A stretch of 64,000 nt of DNA from Corella eumyota (GCA_963082875.1 OY720097.1:15818501-15882500), one strand, 5' to 3'. Numbered from the stretch's first letter, positions 12,901 to 40,785 are shown. Program-made: numbers and translations. Notes: generated by a model from the letters alone, not told the origin.

Positions 12901-15731
12901 CCTTGCGCACAAGGTAACTTAAGAGAGCTTAAATTAGAAATATGTGTTTCCCTTTTCTATTTACATACGCCCTATATATAAAGAAAGAGGCCTATCGCGA
13001 TTTAATTTGGACAGAAATGTCTGATTAAATATAGAAATAATAAAACAGTTATTTATTTTGGAAACATATGAATTTATTTAATACCCTATAAAGGGCTAAA
13101 TCGAGAAATCATGCAAATGTCCGCGATTTTTAACCGTATGACGCACAAGCAATAACCACGTCATATTTTTAGACCAAAAAGCTATTATATTCAGGACGCC
13201 CTAGCAATATATTTTTCTTTGTATAAAGCGAAAGGCAATTTCCTTTTAGTGAGAGGCAGTCAGGCATCGCACAACATAATTTAGACTTTTTTTTTACTTT
13301 AAAGGTATTAGTGTTATATTTGGCAAAAAAAGATTATTCCTGGCGCGCTTTTAATAGCACGCACATCCCGAAATAGCATAAATCAGTTGATATCTTTATA
13401 TAGAACCTTTTGTGCACCTTTATAATTATTCAAATTTCCAAGTCCAGTTAAATGGACCGGTAACGAGAAAAATTTCCTAAATTTGGAAGTTTTGTAAAGT
13501 AAAACCCGAATCATTGTTCCGTGATGTTGTGTTGTTTATTTATGGATCGTTTGTGCCACAAGAACTGTCACAAAAAAAAAAACTATTTTTTATTTTGTTT
13601 TAGTCATAACATCCCATCGTCGCTTTGTCATAAGTACAGGCGATTTCGAAGATTTAGTCGGATCAAGGTAAAAAACTCGCAATAACACAAAAGCCACGGA
13701 CGATGCTCGATTGCATTTACGTCAGCGCACTTGTGTCGGGAATTTAGACGCCCTCATTGCAGACGTAGCGTGACGAGCTGTTTCCACAATGAGATTAGAT
13801 GCAGCTTTTGTGGGGAATCCTACATATTTTTGCAATTTTAGTCGCTTTGGCGATATAAAACAGGCTTTATAACCATAGCGATTTTACACCTTCAAATAAT
13901 CGAATAAGAAATCGTAAGCAGAGAAAAACGAATGCGGAAATTCGTCCATATGTCAATACAAGATAACGAAAAAAACGACAGATCGAATTTTTGCTGAGTG
14001 TAAAATACGCGATGTTGTAACTCGGCGTCCCATTGGAACATTAGTTAATTAGTCGCTAGAATGTTTTATCTAAGCAACAAAATCTGTTGTTCAAAATATG
14101 AAGGAGATTTTTGAGAACGCCTTTCATTGTAAAAATAATGTTGACCATTAGTTTTGTGTTACCTGAAAATTAAAAACTGGGGGTTGATAGAATTGGTTGT
14201 TAGCATTATTTGTAACATTTTGCAAAACTCTTTAAACCAACAATATCTTTTTCGATTAAATACCATGGAAAATGGAAATAGTTTTTTTTTTTTGTAATAA
14301 ACACAATGGGTCGACAGTTGTTTCCTGACTATTAGGCGCCTGCTTTTCTTTGCTATTAAATATTACACCGAATGTTTTCTTAGCTGAGAGGGCGTATTCC
14401 CAATCGCACATTCGGCGTTAGGAATCGATTGTTAGCGCTAACAAAGCCTTGTGCTAGCACCACTGGGCGTGTCCAAACCCGCTATGGCTCGATGGCCTTG
14501 TGTTTTTGATGTGCGGAATGCAGACACATTGCTTATGGTTTCACTTCGGGTTGGCTAGGTTTGTTGGTAGCCGAAAGCGTGACTCTAACACGCTGGGGTT
14601 GATGCAAAAGGGGAGAAGATTACGTCATTGGAAGTTTAGACGGCTACTTTTTTTGTTGTATTCTGAGTATACGTAACGCCCCCTTGATAAACGAACTGCT
14701 CTTGAACAATGCACTGCTATTGTTGAAACCCAGGCTTACAGGTTACGGTTCGCAGCAACTTGACTGCGTATTCTTTCAAGCCATACAATCTATATCAGGC
14801 ATGACGCCTTTTTGTGCTTCTGACTCGATTTTATTTAAGATTTGGGGTTTTACTGTTTATTTTTGTGCTCAAAAACAACAACTAAGGGTATCTGTAAAAA
14901 ATTAGGTATGCAAATTAAGGGTAATTTATAATAATTTATAATCGTTAAAAAGTTTTAGTTTTACCGCTTTTTGTTTGTGAATTATTTAGTATTTTTTATT
15001 AACTAGAGTGTATAAACTACTCGAGTATTATATACAACGAGTTCAAAAGTTTTTTATAGAAATTTATGTTGTATCAGCCGCAGCATCGGCTGAGTTTAAA
15101 ATGTGCATTTAAATTCTCGCACGTATGTGCTACGTTGTTAGGGGAAGGCAAGCTGCTGCACCACGCCATGCAAGTATTATTTCCTGTTGTGCTATTACGC
15201 AACTGATTTATTTCTTTCTTTTATTCTCTTACCTCTTGATGTGGGAGTAGAACGTTGGCAATTTGATGTTTAGCTAATCAGGGGCGTGGTACAGCGCCAG
15301 TACTAAAAAAACGAAGATGAACTCAACTTGGGTTGGCAAAAAAGGCAGCGTTTCTCTCTTGCCGATTTTAAGCGGTCGCGCAATAGAATTACAGTATATA
15401 GCCTGGCTTACAAGCTAGAAGAATGTTATTCCAGTTCTGTCAAGCTCTTGTTCAGAAGTTTATTTTAGAACCACATACGTGAAACAAGTACTCATCAAAG
15501 TGGTTAGCTTATATAACATTAATGATTAAAACGTTAGTTATTTTTTGTTATCGAATGGCAAAGGTGATCTTTTCAAATTAACTTTAGTTAGAATTTTGTT
15601 ACATAAGTTTATTTATAAATAAAAGTTAATTATAAAGGAGATTTATTGCCAAATTAGTTTATAATATATAATGTATTGTCACAGAAGTTTATATTTAGGA
15701 CTAAATATAATTTATTTAAATTTAAATCGTA
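6927..15731. other. 8.8-kb gene-free region upstream of the KLF gene
   Basis: No multi-exon or single-exon gene can be supported here; the open frames present (for example 9009-9329 and overlapping ones on both strands at 12207-12588) look like chance. The base composition is uneven: blocks at about 8900-9450, 12000-12850 and 13600-14700 are richer in G+C and CpG than the AT-rich rest. CRE-like TGACGTCA or near matches occur around 12530, 12570 and 12770. The next gene is a developmental transcription factor with long introns, so I infer that this stretch holds its cis-regulatory elements. Confidence 0.5.
7005..7010 (+). terminator. Polyadenylation signal of the UQCR10-like gene
   Basis: AATAAA 79 bases after the stop codon, followed by a second A-rich AATAAA-like site about 20 bases on. 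Confidence 0.5.
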
Positions 15732-21908
<6,177 letters not shown>

Positions 21909-23330
21909 ATTGTGGTTTTGTGAAGTTGTTTTAGCACTTGATGCCATAGCAACTATAGTCTACGCCTGCTGTTACAAACGCCAAGGAATTTTCTGTATTT
22001 ATTATTAGATTTTCTATTTATTTAAATAGGGAAACTTGCGAATAACAAAATATTTTTTAATTTGTCACTAATTTATGTTTTACAATATTTTGTGCGCCAT
22101 TGCCAATAAATGGCAATTTCCACACTTTTGCTAAGTTGTATTTATATCTAATTATAATAATTTTCCATAAGTTGTTAGCGCTTCTATTTTAAGTACACAC
22201 TATTTAAATTTTGTTATGATTTTGGGTGCGGGAGTTCCTACTGTCTATTTACCGGACAATTAAACATATAAACTTGTTCTATAAAGTTCTTTGCAATTTG
22301 TATATTGCTTTTTTGTTTCTTATTTTTTGCTTCTATTTTATTTTTACTGGTATTTTTTGGAACCTTTTTTCTGGCTGTATCTTTTCGCCAAGCATGTACA
22401 CAGAGCACTTAAAATGTTTATACTCGTTGTGAAAATTGTGGTTTTCATAATTTTTTTAAAATACACTTGCTAAAAATAAAAGTTGGTTTGTTTATCTTTG
22501 TAAGTTATTGTATAAGGAAAGTCATTGAAACAAATGTAGAAATTAAAATGCACCATTGCAAAACAGCTTAATTGTTTATGTTTTTAAATCGATTAAATTT
22601 TTCACAAAATAAAGCAGAAATTACTAAATTTTTAAATTTGTTAAGAAACAAAACACAGAATATTTTAGTAAGTCTTTTGGTGGTATATTAAATTTTTTAA
22701 TCAAGAATCAAGGATTTTTTGTAATTATTTTAAAAACAGTGTAAAAGGGAATGATTGTGTAAACATAGACCAAAAGAGGTATTAAGGGAAAGAAATTTCT
22801 GACATTGGGTGTAATAATAAATTGTTATGTATGTGTTACGACTGTGTTTAAAACCATTGTAGTGAGCTATGCAGCTAACGCCGCTTAAAACTGATTGCTA
22901 CTCAACGACACAGGCTTTTGATATTTTAAAAATAACAAAATAAATTTTTTATACATTATTTTATTAATGTTAAAAACAATGTAGAACATTTGTAAATCGG
23001 TGACATGATGTTTCGTTTCGTTTCGAAAGTGTCACATTGCAGTTACAACTGCGTTTAATTTGGGGCGGATTTTTTTTTGTAAACATACTACAGAAAATCG
23101 TGAAAATGCATTGCAACTTGAGCTTTTGTTGTTTGTTGTATTTATAATGTTTTTGTAAATTTTGATTGATATAGTATAACTTAAAAGATTTAAAATGTTG
23201 TAAGATAAAAAAACTATTTTAAAGTAATTCTTTCTGACTTGTATAAAAGTGAAAAATTGTTTCAGGATTGACAGACTGACTCATATTCTTATCAGCATAT
23301 TACTTTTTGTTTGATATTTACTTCATTTAG
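21909..23330 (+). other. KLF 3' UTR and KLF-CYFIP intergenic region
   Basis: Candidate polyadenylation signals AATAAA at 22105-22110 and an AAATAAAA run near 22475 follow the KLF stop. The remainder is AT-rich and shows no gene. It ends in the pyrimidine-rich acceptor-like site just before the CYFIP start. Confidence 0.4.
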
Positions 23331-23361
23331 ACTACTTTTAATAAGGTGGCTTTTATTGTAA

Positions 23362-32576
<9,215 letters not shown>

Positions 32577-33649
32577 ATATACCACATCAAACGAGATGAA
32601 TATACCACATCAAATTAAATAGATGTCATTATATATAAGTCAATATGTCTAAAAACTAATTTGTTGTCAATTTTAAAGAGAAGCGAATAAGAAAACACTG
32701 TTTACAAACAAATACACATTTATTAATAATTTGTATTTTACTTATGTGATATATATTTTTGAACAATATACATCCATTATGTGGCGCTTTTTAGCTATAA
32801 GAAGCTACATAGCCATTGACCAATTCATGTTTTTTGTATCAGTTTACATAGTGTGTTTTTGTAATGTTCCTGGTTTTTATTTGAGCCATGTTGAATGTAT
32901 TATTTATGTACTGAAGTATAACCAATGGTTTATACTTAGACTTGTTATATGTTTCTTGCTATTGTTATATGTTTCTTTGCTGTACTTTGTTATTTTGGTG
33001 TATAAAACGAATAAATTATGCCTTTAATTTAATAACAATCATTATAATATATAATTATACATCCGTGGCGTTAATTATTGCAAAGCTATATATTATATTG
33101 TGCAGTTTTTTTATAATTTTTCTTGTATATAATCAAACTTGTTTATTTTACAATTCTGTAAATTTTAATGGTGAATATTAATTATAAATAAATAAAAGAA
33201 ATGTTTTTTCTAATAAATTTAATCACCTGTAATAAGTATAAGTCTGTTGTATAAATCCTATTTATTATCAAAAACTATTTAAGTCATTGCGACCATACTA
33301 CTAACGCGTTTTAAATGATAGCGTGGCAAATGAGTTAAACTGCAGTTTTAAAATATAATGCCTAGTGCGCTATTATATTTAATTGGTTAATTAACCTGTA
33401 TTTAACTTAATGACGTGAAAATACAGATAACCAAAGTTCCAATACCATTAAAAATTTACTTAAAAATCGCAAGTTGTGTTGCGCAACATTTCATTGTTTG
33501 CGACCATATAACAACCAAAAATTTTTTGTGGTAGACTAGCAAATAAGTTAAATTTGCAGTCCAAAACTTTTTCTAACTTTTATCGAAAATATTTTAGTAT
33601 TTGAAAAATTATATTGACATTAGTTTATCTACATTGCAGTTTTAAGAGG
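32577..33649 (+). other. CYFIP 3' UTR and CYFIP-DDX52 intergenic region
   Basis: AT-rich sequence with several AATAAA-like sites (near 33009 and 33186-33200) that could end the CYFIP transcript. Two diverged related segments at about 33285-33347 and 33496-33560 share TTGCGACCATA and a later AAATRAGTTAAA..TGCAG. No gene is visible. Confidence 0.4.
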
Positions 33650-33657
33650 ATTTCATT

Positions 33658-33792
33658 CATAGAGATACTAATATATACACTAATATAATATATATGTATA
33701 TGTATAATGTATATGTAATATAATATATATGTATATGTAATATAATATATATGTATATGTATAATATATATGTATATATTAGTATCTCTATG
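33658..33792. mobile_element. 135-bp MITE with perfect terminal inverted repeats and 8-bp target duplication
   Basis: The ends are perfect inverted repeats of at least 21 bases starting CATAGAGATACTAATA; the interior is a (TA)-rich run with ATATGTATATG repeats. The flanks ATTTCATT at 33650-33657 and 33793-33800 are identical, an 8-base target duplication. An 8-bp duplication and short inverted ends fit a non-autonomous hAT-type DNA transposon. Nothing is coded inside. Confidence 0.85.
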
Positions 33793-33993
33793 ATTTCATT
33801 AGCTAATAGTGGTATTTAAAGTAGTCCTTAATTAGGTGATAACCTCTGTTGAGTCACACGTGCGGCGTACTGAAGTAAATAAACTTTAAAAATAACGTCC
33901 TAAAGTTTAACCCTTAAAAGTGTTGCATTGCTCTATAGGTAAATACTTTCGTTAATATTAATTGGTTTGTGCTTGTTAATTTACCCGTAAGCA

Positions 33994-36900
33994 ATGGACG
34001 AAGCCGATGTATTTAAGAAACTGGGATTTGGACTAAAGTTTAATCATAAACAATCCCTAACTTCGCCTATAAATGTGCTAGCAAATAGTGTGCTTACTGA
34101 AAAATCCAAAGCGCCGTTGAACTTTTTTCACAAATCAAATAACTTAAATGCAATCAACAAATCTAATAAAGTTGGAAAGTTGGGTAAACGTAAAAATACA
34201 TCAGAAATAAATACTGATGACGGTAACACAAAAAACAATGACCATGAGAAAGTTAATTTGCGAAAAAGGTTTAGAATAAATGCCCAAGGAACTGACATAC
34301 CCGAGCTTGTGATGTCGTTTAACAAATTAAAAAGTTTGTACAGCTTGAATGATCGTCTCGTTAAAAACATTACCTCCATGATGGGTTTTGAAGATTTAAC
34401 TCCTATACAAATGCAAGTAAGTAAATTTTAAGGATTTATGGTTTCTAATTACCAGGATTTTTTTTAATCTTGTAATATAAGCAAAATTCGACTTTATTTC
34501 CTTGGTTTTGCATTTTGTTGACATCTGGTACTTAATGTTTAAAATTAACCATGTTACTGCAATAATTTATTTTTGAATTAACATTTATTAAATAACTCCG
34601 GCAGCGTGGTGTAGTGGTAAGAACACTTGCTACCCACACATGAGGCCTTGGGTTTAATCCCCATTGATTTCATGCTGTAGCGCCCTTAAGTAAGGCGCTA
34701 TAAACGGTACGAACTCCTGCTGAGCCAGTCCTTATTCAGCAGCATAATTATCGGGCAATTATTATCTATAATATCCCAAACTGCCACAGGCAACTTGAGA
34801 CTGGGTCCGGGTAACTGATGTTACTCTATGTTTAAGTCGCGCATTCGACTTTTCGACATCGAGGATAAAGATATATACAAAAAAATCTTATTGTAGGCCA
34901 TACCAGCACTAATGCATGATAGAGAGGTTCTTGCATGTGCTCCAACTGGCTCTGGAAAAACTCTCTCTTTTCTTGTGCCAGTAATTTCCAAATTGCTTAC
35001 CAGCCCGAAACCCAAGAAAAGAAAACGAGGAATTAAATGCCTGATTGTTTCACCTACTAGAGAATTAGCATCACAGACATTAAGAGTTTGTAAACAATTA
35101 ATTTCGAATGATGATCTGAATGATCTTATATCTGCAAAGTTGTTGGACAAAACAGAGACACAAGTTTACATACAGTCTGGATCAAAACATTCTAAAAAAA
35201 TTGATTTGCTTATTACAACGCCAAACAGAATTGTTTATTTGTTACAGCATGATCCACCTTTAATAAGGTAAATAAGATCAATAAAAATGTAATGGGGATA
35301 GTTATTAATGAGTCTGGGGTATAGGATTATGTGGTACAAACTTTGATTATGTATTTCATCTGTTATATGTGGTAAAATTTATTAATCTGATTATTATAGT
35401 TATTACCTATACACATTAAATGTTTTTTTAGTTTGGAAGACGTGGAATGGTTGATTGTTGACGAATCAGACAAGTTATTTGAAGAAGGAAAAAGTGACAG
35501 GAGTTTTCGAGATCAACTTGGTATTATTTACTCTTCTTGCACAAATCCTCTTATCAGGAGAGCTATGTTTAGTGCTACATTTGCCCAAGATGTACAGGAA
35601 TGGTGTTTACTTAATATGGACAATGTTTTGCAGGTAACTACTTTATTTTTCGTTTTTCAATTATTTGGTTTGTAAAAAATGCTAAATTTTAACTTGATCA
35701 GATAACAGTTGGGAGTAAAAACACGGCAGTAAGATCAGTTGAGCAACGACTTCAATTTGTTGGCAATGAAAGTGGAAAATTGTTGGCTCTACAGCAGATT
35801 ATGAGAGAAGGATTTAAACCACCCTTGCTTATATTTGTACAATCAAAGGAAAGAGCAAAGGAGTTATTTGCTGAACTTATTTATGATGGTAAAAAATAAT
35901 TATATATAATAATTGAAAATTTATCATTTTTTTATAAGACTGCATTAACAAAATTTATAAGACTGCATTAACAAAAAGGGCCTATATTATTCTTTTTTTT
36001 GATCAAAGTTGGCAAATTGTGTAGTATATAATAATAATTTAATTTATTACATTTTAAAGGTATGAATATTGATGCAATTCATGCTGATAGAACTCCAGTT
36101 CAAAGGGAAAATGCTGTAAAAAATTTTCGCAAGGGAGAAACCTGGGTGTTAATTTGTACAGAGTTAATGGGAAGAGGAATGGATTTTAAGGTAAGGTAAT
36201 CTTTACTTAATCTAAAGCTAATTGTGTGTATTTACTTTAACAATAAATTACTGTTATAATATTATGTTTTAAGTTGTGATTGTGACCTATTTAATTATTG
36301 GAAATTTTACCACAAAATTTTTTAAACTGTTTACCCATTTATACAATAATAATAAAAAACATAAAATTTTTTGCTAATTTATTTTAGGGAGTAAATCTTG
36401 TTGTGAATTATGACTTTCCCACCTCTGCAGTGAGTTATATCCACAGAGTAGGAAGGACGGGAAGGGCTGGAAGGACAGGAAAGGCGATCACCCTCTTCAC
36501 AGATGAGGATCGACCTCTTTTAAGATCTATTGCTAATGTGATAAAAGAAGCTGGATGCGAAATACCAGAGTAAGTTTTTTTAATTTTTGATATGATGAAT
36601 AATTTTTAGTAATTTGTATATTACGGAGCATATTTTAATTTTCCATTTTTTAATGTTTACATTTTGGCCAATCAGAAAACATTAAAGAACCACCCCTAAA
36701 CTACCTTTTCTTGCCAAACATCCTAGGAAAAGCACTTTTGTTATAGATACATTTGAACTATTCTAAGTACATTAGATACTTTTCAGGCTTAAATAAAATA
36801 GATGGACGAGTAATCATATTTTTTATTGCCTGGTATAAACTCAAGTTAAATAATTTTAGATACATGTTAAAACTAAAGAAACCACAAAAAGACGAAAGAA

Positions 36901-37067
36901 AAAGATTCGCCAAAACAGAAAGGAAAAGGGAGACCATTAGAACTGCACCTAAAGAATTACTTGTAAAGCACAAAAAAGAAAAATCAACTAAAAAAATCAA
37001 AAATTTCAAGAAAAAACAAAATGAAAAGAGTACGGATAAATCTGATGATATGAAAAAATCAAATTGA
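33994..37067 (+). CDS. DDX52: DDX52/Rok1 DEAD-box RNA helicase, 567 aa
   Basis: Seven exons (33994-34416, 34897-35267, 35432-35633, 35702-35888, 36060-36190, 36388-36569, 36860-37067) join in phase to 568 codons. Helicase motifs in order: Q-motif region TPIQMQ, motif I APTGSGKT, Ia PTRELA, TTPNR, motif II DESD, motif III SAT, motif V region [12 protein letters not shown] and motif [16 protein letters not shown] in place of DEAD, together with QGTDIPEL before the core, is what I know from DDX52 and yeast Rok1. Family role: nucleolar helicase acting on snoRNA and pre-18S rRNA in small-subunit assembly. The C-terminus is a long Lys-rich tail, as in relatives. Intron 1 carries a SINE copy. The gene is convergent with acid ceramidase. 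Confidence 0.95.
34599..34885 (+). repeat. tRNA-derived SINE, copy 2 (in DDX52 intron 1)
   Basis: Begins GGCAGCGTGGTGTAGTGGTAAGA (A-box region), has the B-box-like GGGTTTAATCCCC, the same body as the copy at 5005-5274 (for example CTGCTGAGCCAG, CAGCAGCATAATTA, CTGCCACAGGCAA, GTTACTCTATGTT), and ends GGATAAAGATATATAC plus a 7-9 base A run. It extends slightly beyond copy 1 in one internal stretch (ACTTGAGACTGGGTCC). No clear target-site duplication. The tail ends 11 bases before DDX52 exon 2. Confidence 0.88.
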
Positions 37068-37404
37068 TCTACAATAGTATAAGAGGTATTAATGGCATTA
37101 AATTTAAATTTTATTCTTGAAAAATGCAATATTGCAAACCTTTTGAACTGTTAAGGCATAGGTAATAAAATTAAGTAAGATTTTGAAGATAGGAAAATGA
37201 ATTGCTATGGAAAGTGAGTGTATATTAAAGCGTTGACATTAAAAGAAAACAATAAAATCAATTTAAAACACTGTATATGCGATTATTAAAATCTGGAACT
37301 TCTCTGAAACTTTAGGCAAAAAAAATTAAAGCCATCTTTGTTAAAACATATTTACAAACAATTAAATTAGTTGCATAACATTGCCAGACTTTTTTTCAAA
37401 TTAT
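37068..37404. other. Convergent 3' region of DDX52 and acid ceramidase
   Basis: 337 bases between two stop codons facing each other. AATAAA-like sites on the plus strand (near 37160 and 37250) could serve DDX52. The 3' UTRs may overlap. No gene seen. Confidence 0.4.
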
Positions 37405-39667
37405 TTACCAAGGCCAACATGGGTTTTCACACTCACGAATGTAAGTCTCAACTGTACCTTTGTTTACTTGCATCAAGGTCGTATATGTTGTAAGCTTTGA
37501 AATATGAAAATTTTAAATCAAGAAATTTGAATAAAAAAACTGAGTTGCATTAAAATAAATTTACCTGATTTAGGTTTGGTTTTGTGGAAAGAACATCGTA
37601 TAATGTTGAGAAATCAATATTCTGTGAAAAAAAATACTTTTACTTATAAAAACATCTTGTTTGTATTAAATTTTTGTTTGTTTAAATATTTATGCTTGAA
37701 CTGGGTTAAAAATATTTTACCTTTGAGCCAACTTCACCCATGCATTTCTTAGCAGGTGTTCTTCTATCATCAAAGAAAGGTGCGCTCTCCCAATTATCAT
37801 AATTTGTTTCAACTACATACCACTTTTCTAATACAGAATTGTGAAATTTACATATGGTAATAATTAGGGTTTTATATACTCAAATGTAGCACAGTTATAT
37901 AAATTTTCTTGTATTTAAACTTACCCTGTGTTGATGCCATTGGTAAAATGTTAGCTGTCTTTTCCCTGTCCCTTGTAATAATTGACCCTTCTCCAGATTT
38001 TGAACCCCCGACAATGTAGTAAACTGGGGCCAATATTTCTGTTTTTGTCAACATGCTGACAGCCTCATCGTAACTAAAAAATTTATAAAATTGTTTCAAA
38101 CGATTATTTATTTTAATAATATTAAGTTAGGTTTACCTATTTGCCTTATCCAATACATCTCTTGGTAGAAAACTTGTCCATGATCCATTTCTGTAACCCA
38201 ATATCCACTCTAACATTCCAATATAGCCTCCATCGATGTTGAATCTCTCATTCAAGGTGAAAGTGAATACGCCCTTCAATGTAATTTTCCCATTTAAAAG
38301 TTGTATCACAAGCCTACTGCCTTAGTACTGTTTTTTAAAATCGGGTAAATTTTGTCTAATTTAGGTAAAAGTTTAAAAAAAGGGAAACTTACAGGTTTCA
38401 TGCCTGATAATACACCAACATAGCCAGCAAAATGAACTGATTTGTAAGCGATTTTTCCTCCTCTTATAAAATCGACATTTATAACAAGAGGTCTTAAGTA
38501 TTCGGAAATTAGCCAAGTGTGATTTTTAGTGTCCCAACTAAAAAATAATAACAACTTGTGTTACAAATTCATTGTATTATAGGCCACCACTATAGCTAAT
38601 GTTATAAGCTAGTTTTGAAAAAAATATATATACATACATGAAATGTGTAATTTTGTAAAACAATAATTATTTTGATAAAACACAAAAGTCGGCAAATAAC
38701 ATACCCCATAAGCAATCCAAAGTCCAGGTTTCTAGCATGATATAGATTGCCTAAACAAAAATGTTAATATTTGACAAAATCAGCATATTTACTTTACATG
38801 TTTCAGCATTGTTTAAATAAATGTTATGTTGCAATGCATTATTTATTTTACATCTTTAATGTATTTACCCGATGCGTCCTCTGCAACAATTGAAGTACAC
38901 ATTGTAAATATTTCATAGAAAACATTAAACAACAAAACTTCGCCCAGTTTCATTCCAGAGACTTGAGAAATTCCTTTTATTTCACCGTCATATGGGGAAG
39001 GGAGTTTTTCTATTATTTCAGGCTTTAAAAATAAAAAAATGTAATTTTTCATGTTATATGCTTAGTAGTTTAATAAAACCCACCAAATAATTGTCAACTG
39101 CATCAATAATTTTAGGCGAAAATGCTCCAACAAGTATTTTGATTTGCTCCACCATTGCTTTCATCTTTAAAAAACACCAGAGTTTATTTAAATCTGCTAG
39201 TTTTAAATATTAACTAAAAATCAAGTATTCAAATTTCAGCGTTAAAATAAATTTAATATGCTTTAAACATGTACATTTTATATATCAACCTGGGTTCCTT
39301 TATGTTGCATAACTTCTTTCCATCTTACTTCAGGTGCTAGATCTAAGTCGACAGTGAAATTGGGGGGTTGACCAGTTGATCGTCCCTTGTTAGCATACAT
39401 ACCATGCTGACATTCTTCTGTGTACTAAGTAAAATAAAAAATTACATTACATGGTTATTGTTTATTTTTTACTTTTTTATTATACTTTGTTTTTACTGTT
39501 TTACTTCCATAAAAATATTAATTTCAGCATATGTTAAACATAGTGATTTGTTTAAAAATGTTTGGTTCTTGTTCTCTTACCGGAGGAATATCTTGCGACT
39601 TAACATTTTTATACAATAACGTAGAAATGCATAAAACTACTAGAAATATTGCTCTTTGAAATTCCAT
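37405..39667 (-). CDS. ASAH1: Acid ceramidase (ASAH1-type N-terminal nucleophile amidase), 395 aa
   Basis: Eleven minus-strand exons (39667-39581, 39424-39290, 39164-39084, 39022-38869, 38750-38705, 38537-38393, 38273-38137, 38073-37925, 37827-37721, 37621-37565, 37494-37405) give 396 codons including stop, the same 395 residues as the human enzyme. Residues 1-24 form a signal peptide. The maturation site is IFTM-CTSIVAED, with the nucleophile Cys at residue 143, the same number as in human ASAH1; self-cleavage before it makes alpha and beta subunits in the family. RNLDFG, FAGYVG, TLNERFNIDGGY, GEGSIITRDR and NYDNW follow in order. The enzyme splits ceramide to sphingosine and fatty acid in the lysosome. 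The ending ECENPCW resembles ASAH1 more than NAAA, so I prefer ASAH1. Exon 7 has an unusually pyrimidine-poor acceptor. Confidence 0.93.
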
Positions 39668-40185
39668 TTTTTAACTACAACAAATCTATACTAACCCCCA
39701 CCAATTCTATAAAATAAAAAATGATTAAAACAAAACACAGAACTCGTAGTTACAAATATCAAAGTGTTTGTTTACAAACAAAAAGACCCTCCCACAAAAC
39801 TAATATATCAGCTGATTTTCATGATTGGCAGTGAAGTTTAAACACACGTGATATTTAAAAACAGAACCCTTTTTCCTTTTTAATAATCAATCGAAAAACA
39901 GAACCCTTTTTCCTTTTTAATAATCAATAAAAAACAAAACCATTTTACTGTGTGTAATACAAAACATTGAAAATTTATATAATAAAAATGTGTCGAGGAT
40001 AAAATGTTCGATTTTCTAATTACGAGGAGTTCTTTGTTTTTTTGTTTCTTTTTTTACAATCTCTCTCACATTTTTACTATTACAATCTAGATCAGCATAC
40101 GTAAGGAACTGCTTAATTTTTCAATGGTTTTTCTGTTTCCTTGAGTGATTCATTTAAAAGAATAAAACAAGTTTATTAAAAAGGT
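39668..40185. promoter_or_regulatory. Divergent intergenic region shared by acid ceramidase and COMMD2
   Basis: 518 bases separate the two divergent start codons, so promoters of both genes must lie here or close by. A near-perfect tandem duplication of about 36 bases (AACAGAACCCTTTTTCC units at about 39857-39893 and 39894-39928) lies inside. An E-box-like CACACGTGA occurs at about 39842-39850. No TATA box is obvious. Confidence 0.5.
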
Positions 40186-40785
40186 ATGTTACTTCATTTA
40201 TCGCCAGATCATTTACGACAACTTTCTTTTCTTACCGAAATTGACGAAAATTTTATTACGGAATTCGGTAACATTTCCGTTGAATTTTTACGAAATGGAA
40301 TCAATAAAAAAATATTCAAGCCTGCAGCACAAAAGTTAGATGTTGATAGTAATACGATAGAACAAGCTGTTCTTGGATTAATGCAACTATTTGCGGAGGC
40401 ATCAAAACATGAGCTCAGTCAAGTTGATTTTCATGACTCATTACTTGTTATTGAACTTGATGAAAAAATTATAAAAATTCTGGTAGAGATTTATGTCGAA
40501 AAATTCAAAGAGACTCGTTCTGTGCTCAAAGAAAATGCTCCGTCACTTCATTCTTACGATGACATTGAATGGAGGTTAGATATATGCCTAGCAACCCGAT
40601 CTTTACACCAACAAATTGAACCAAATATTTTGATTAACCTACATACCAAAAGTGGAGATAAAACAGATGCTGAATTATTACAAATTGATTCTGTGAACTT
40701 AGTTCATTTGACAACTGTTTTGGAAGAGGGTTTGCAAGAAATGAAAAGTAATCATGTTAGAAGAATACTACGAAACATAACTTAA
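40186..40785 (+). CDS. COMMD2: COMM domain-containing protein 2, 199 aa, single exon
   Basis: The start MLLHLSPDH..LSFL and the length match vertebrate COMMD2 (199 residues). An N-terminal helical domain (residues 1-120) precedes the COMM domain (about 122-195), seen here as YDDIEWRLDICLATRSL, then beta strands and LEEGLQEMKSNHVRRILRNI. COMMD proteins assemble as a ring in the Commander complex, which recycles endosomal cargo; COMMD1 relatives also influence copper ATPase trafficking. This gene has no intron, unlike most neighbours. The stop codon TAA is at 40783-40785. Confidence 0.93.
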   Translation: MLLHLSPDHLRQLSFLTEIDENFITEFGNISVEFLRNGINKKIFKPAAQKLDVDSNTIEQAVLGLMQLFAEASKHELSQVDFHDSLLVIELDEKIIKILVEIYVEKFKETRSVLKENAPSLHSYDDIEWRLDICLATRSLHQQIEPNILINLHTKSGDKTDAELLQIDSVNLVHLTTVLEEGLQEMKSNHVRRILRNIT

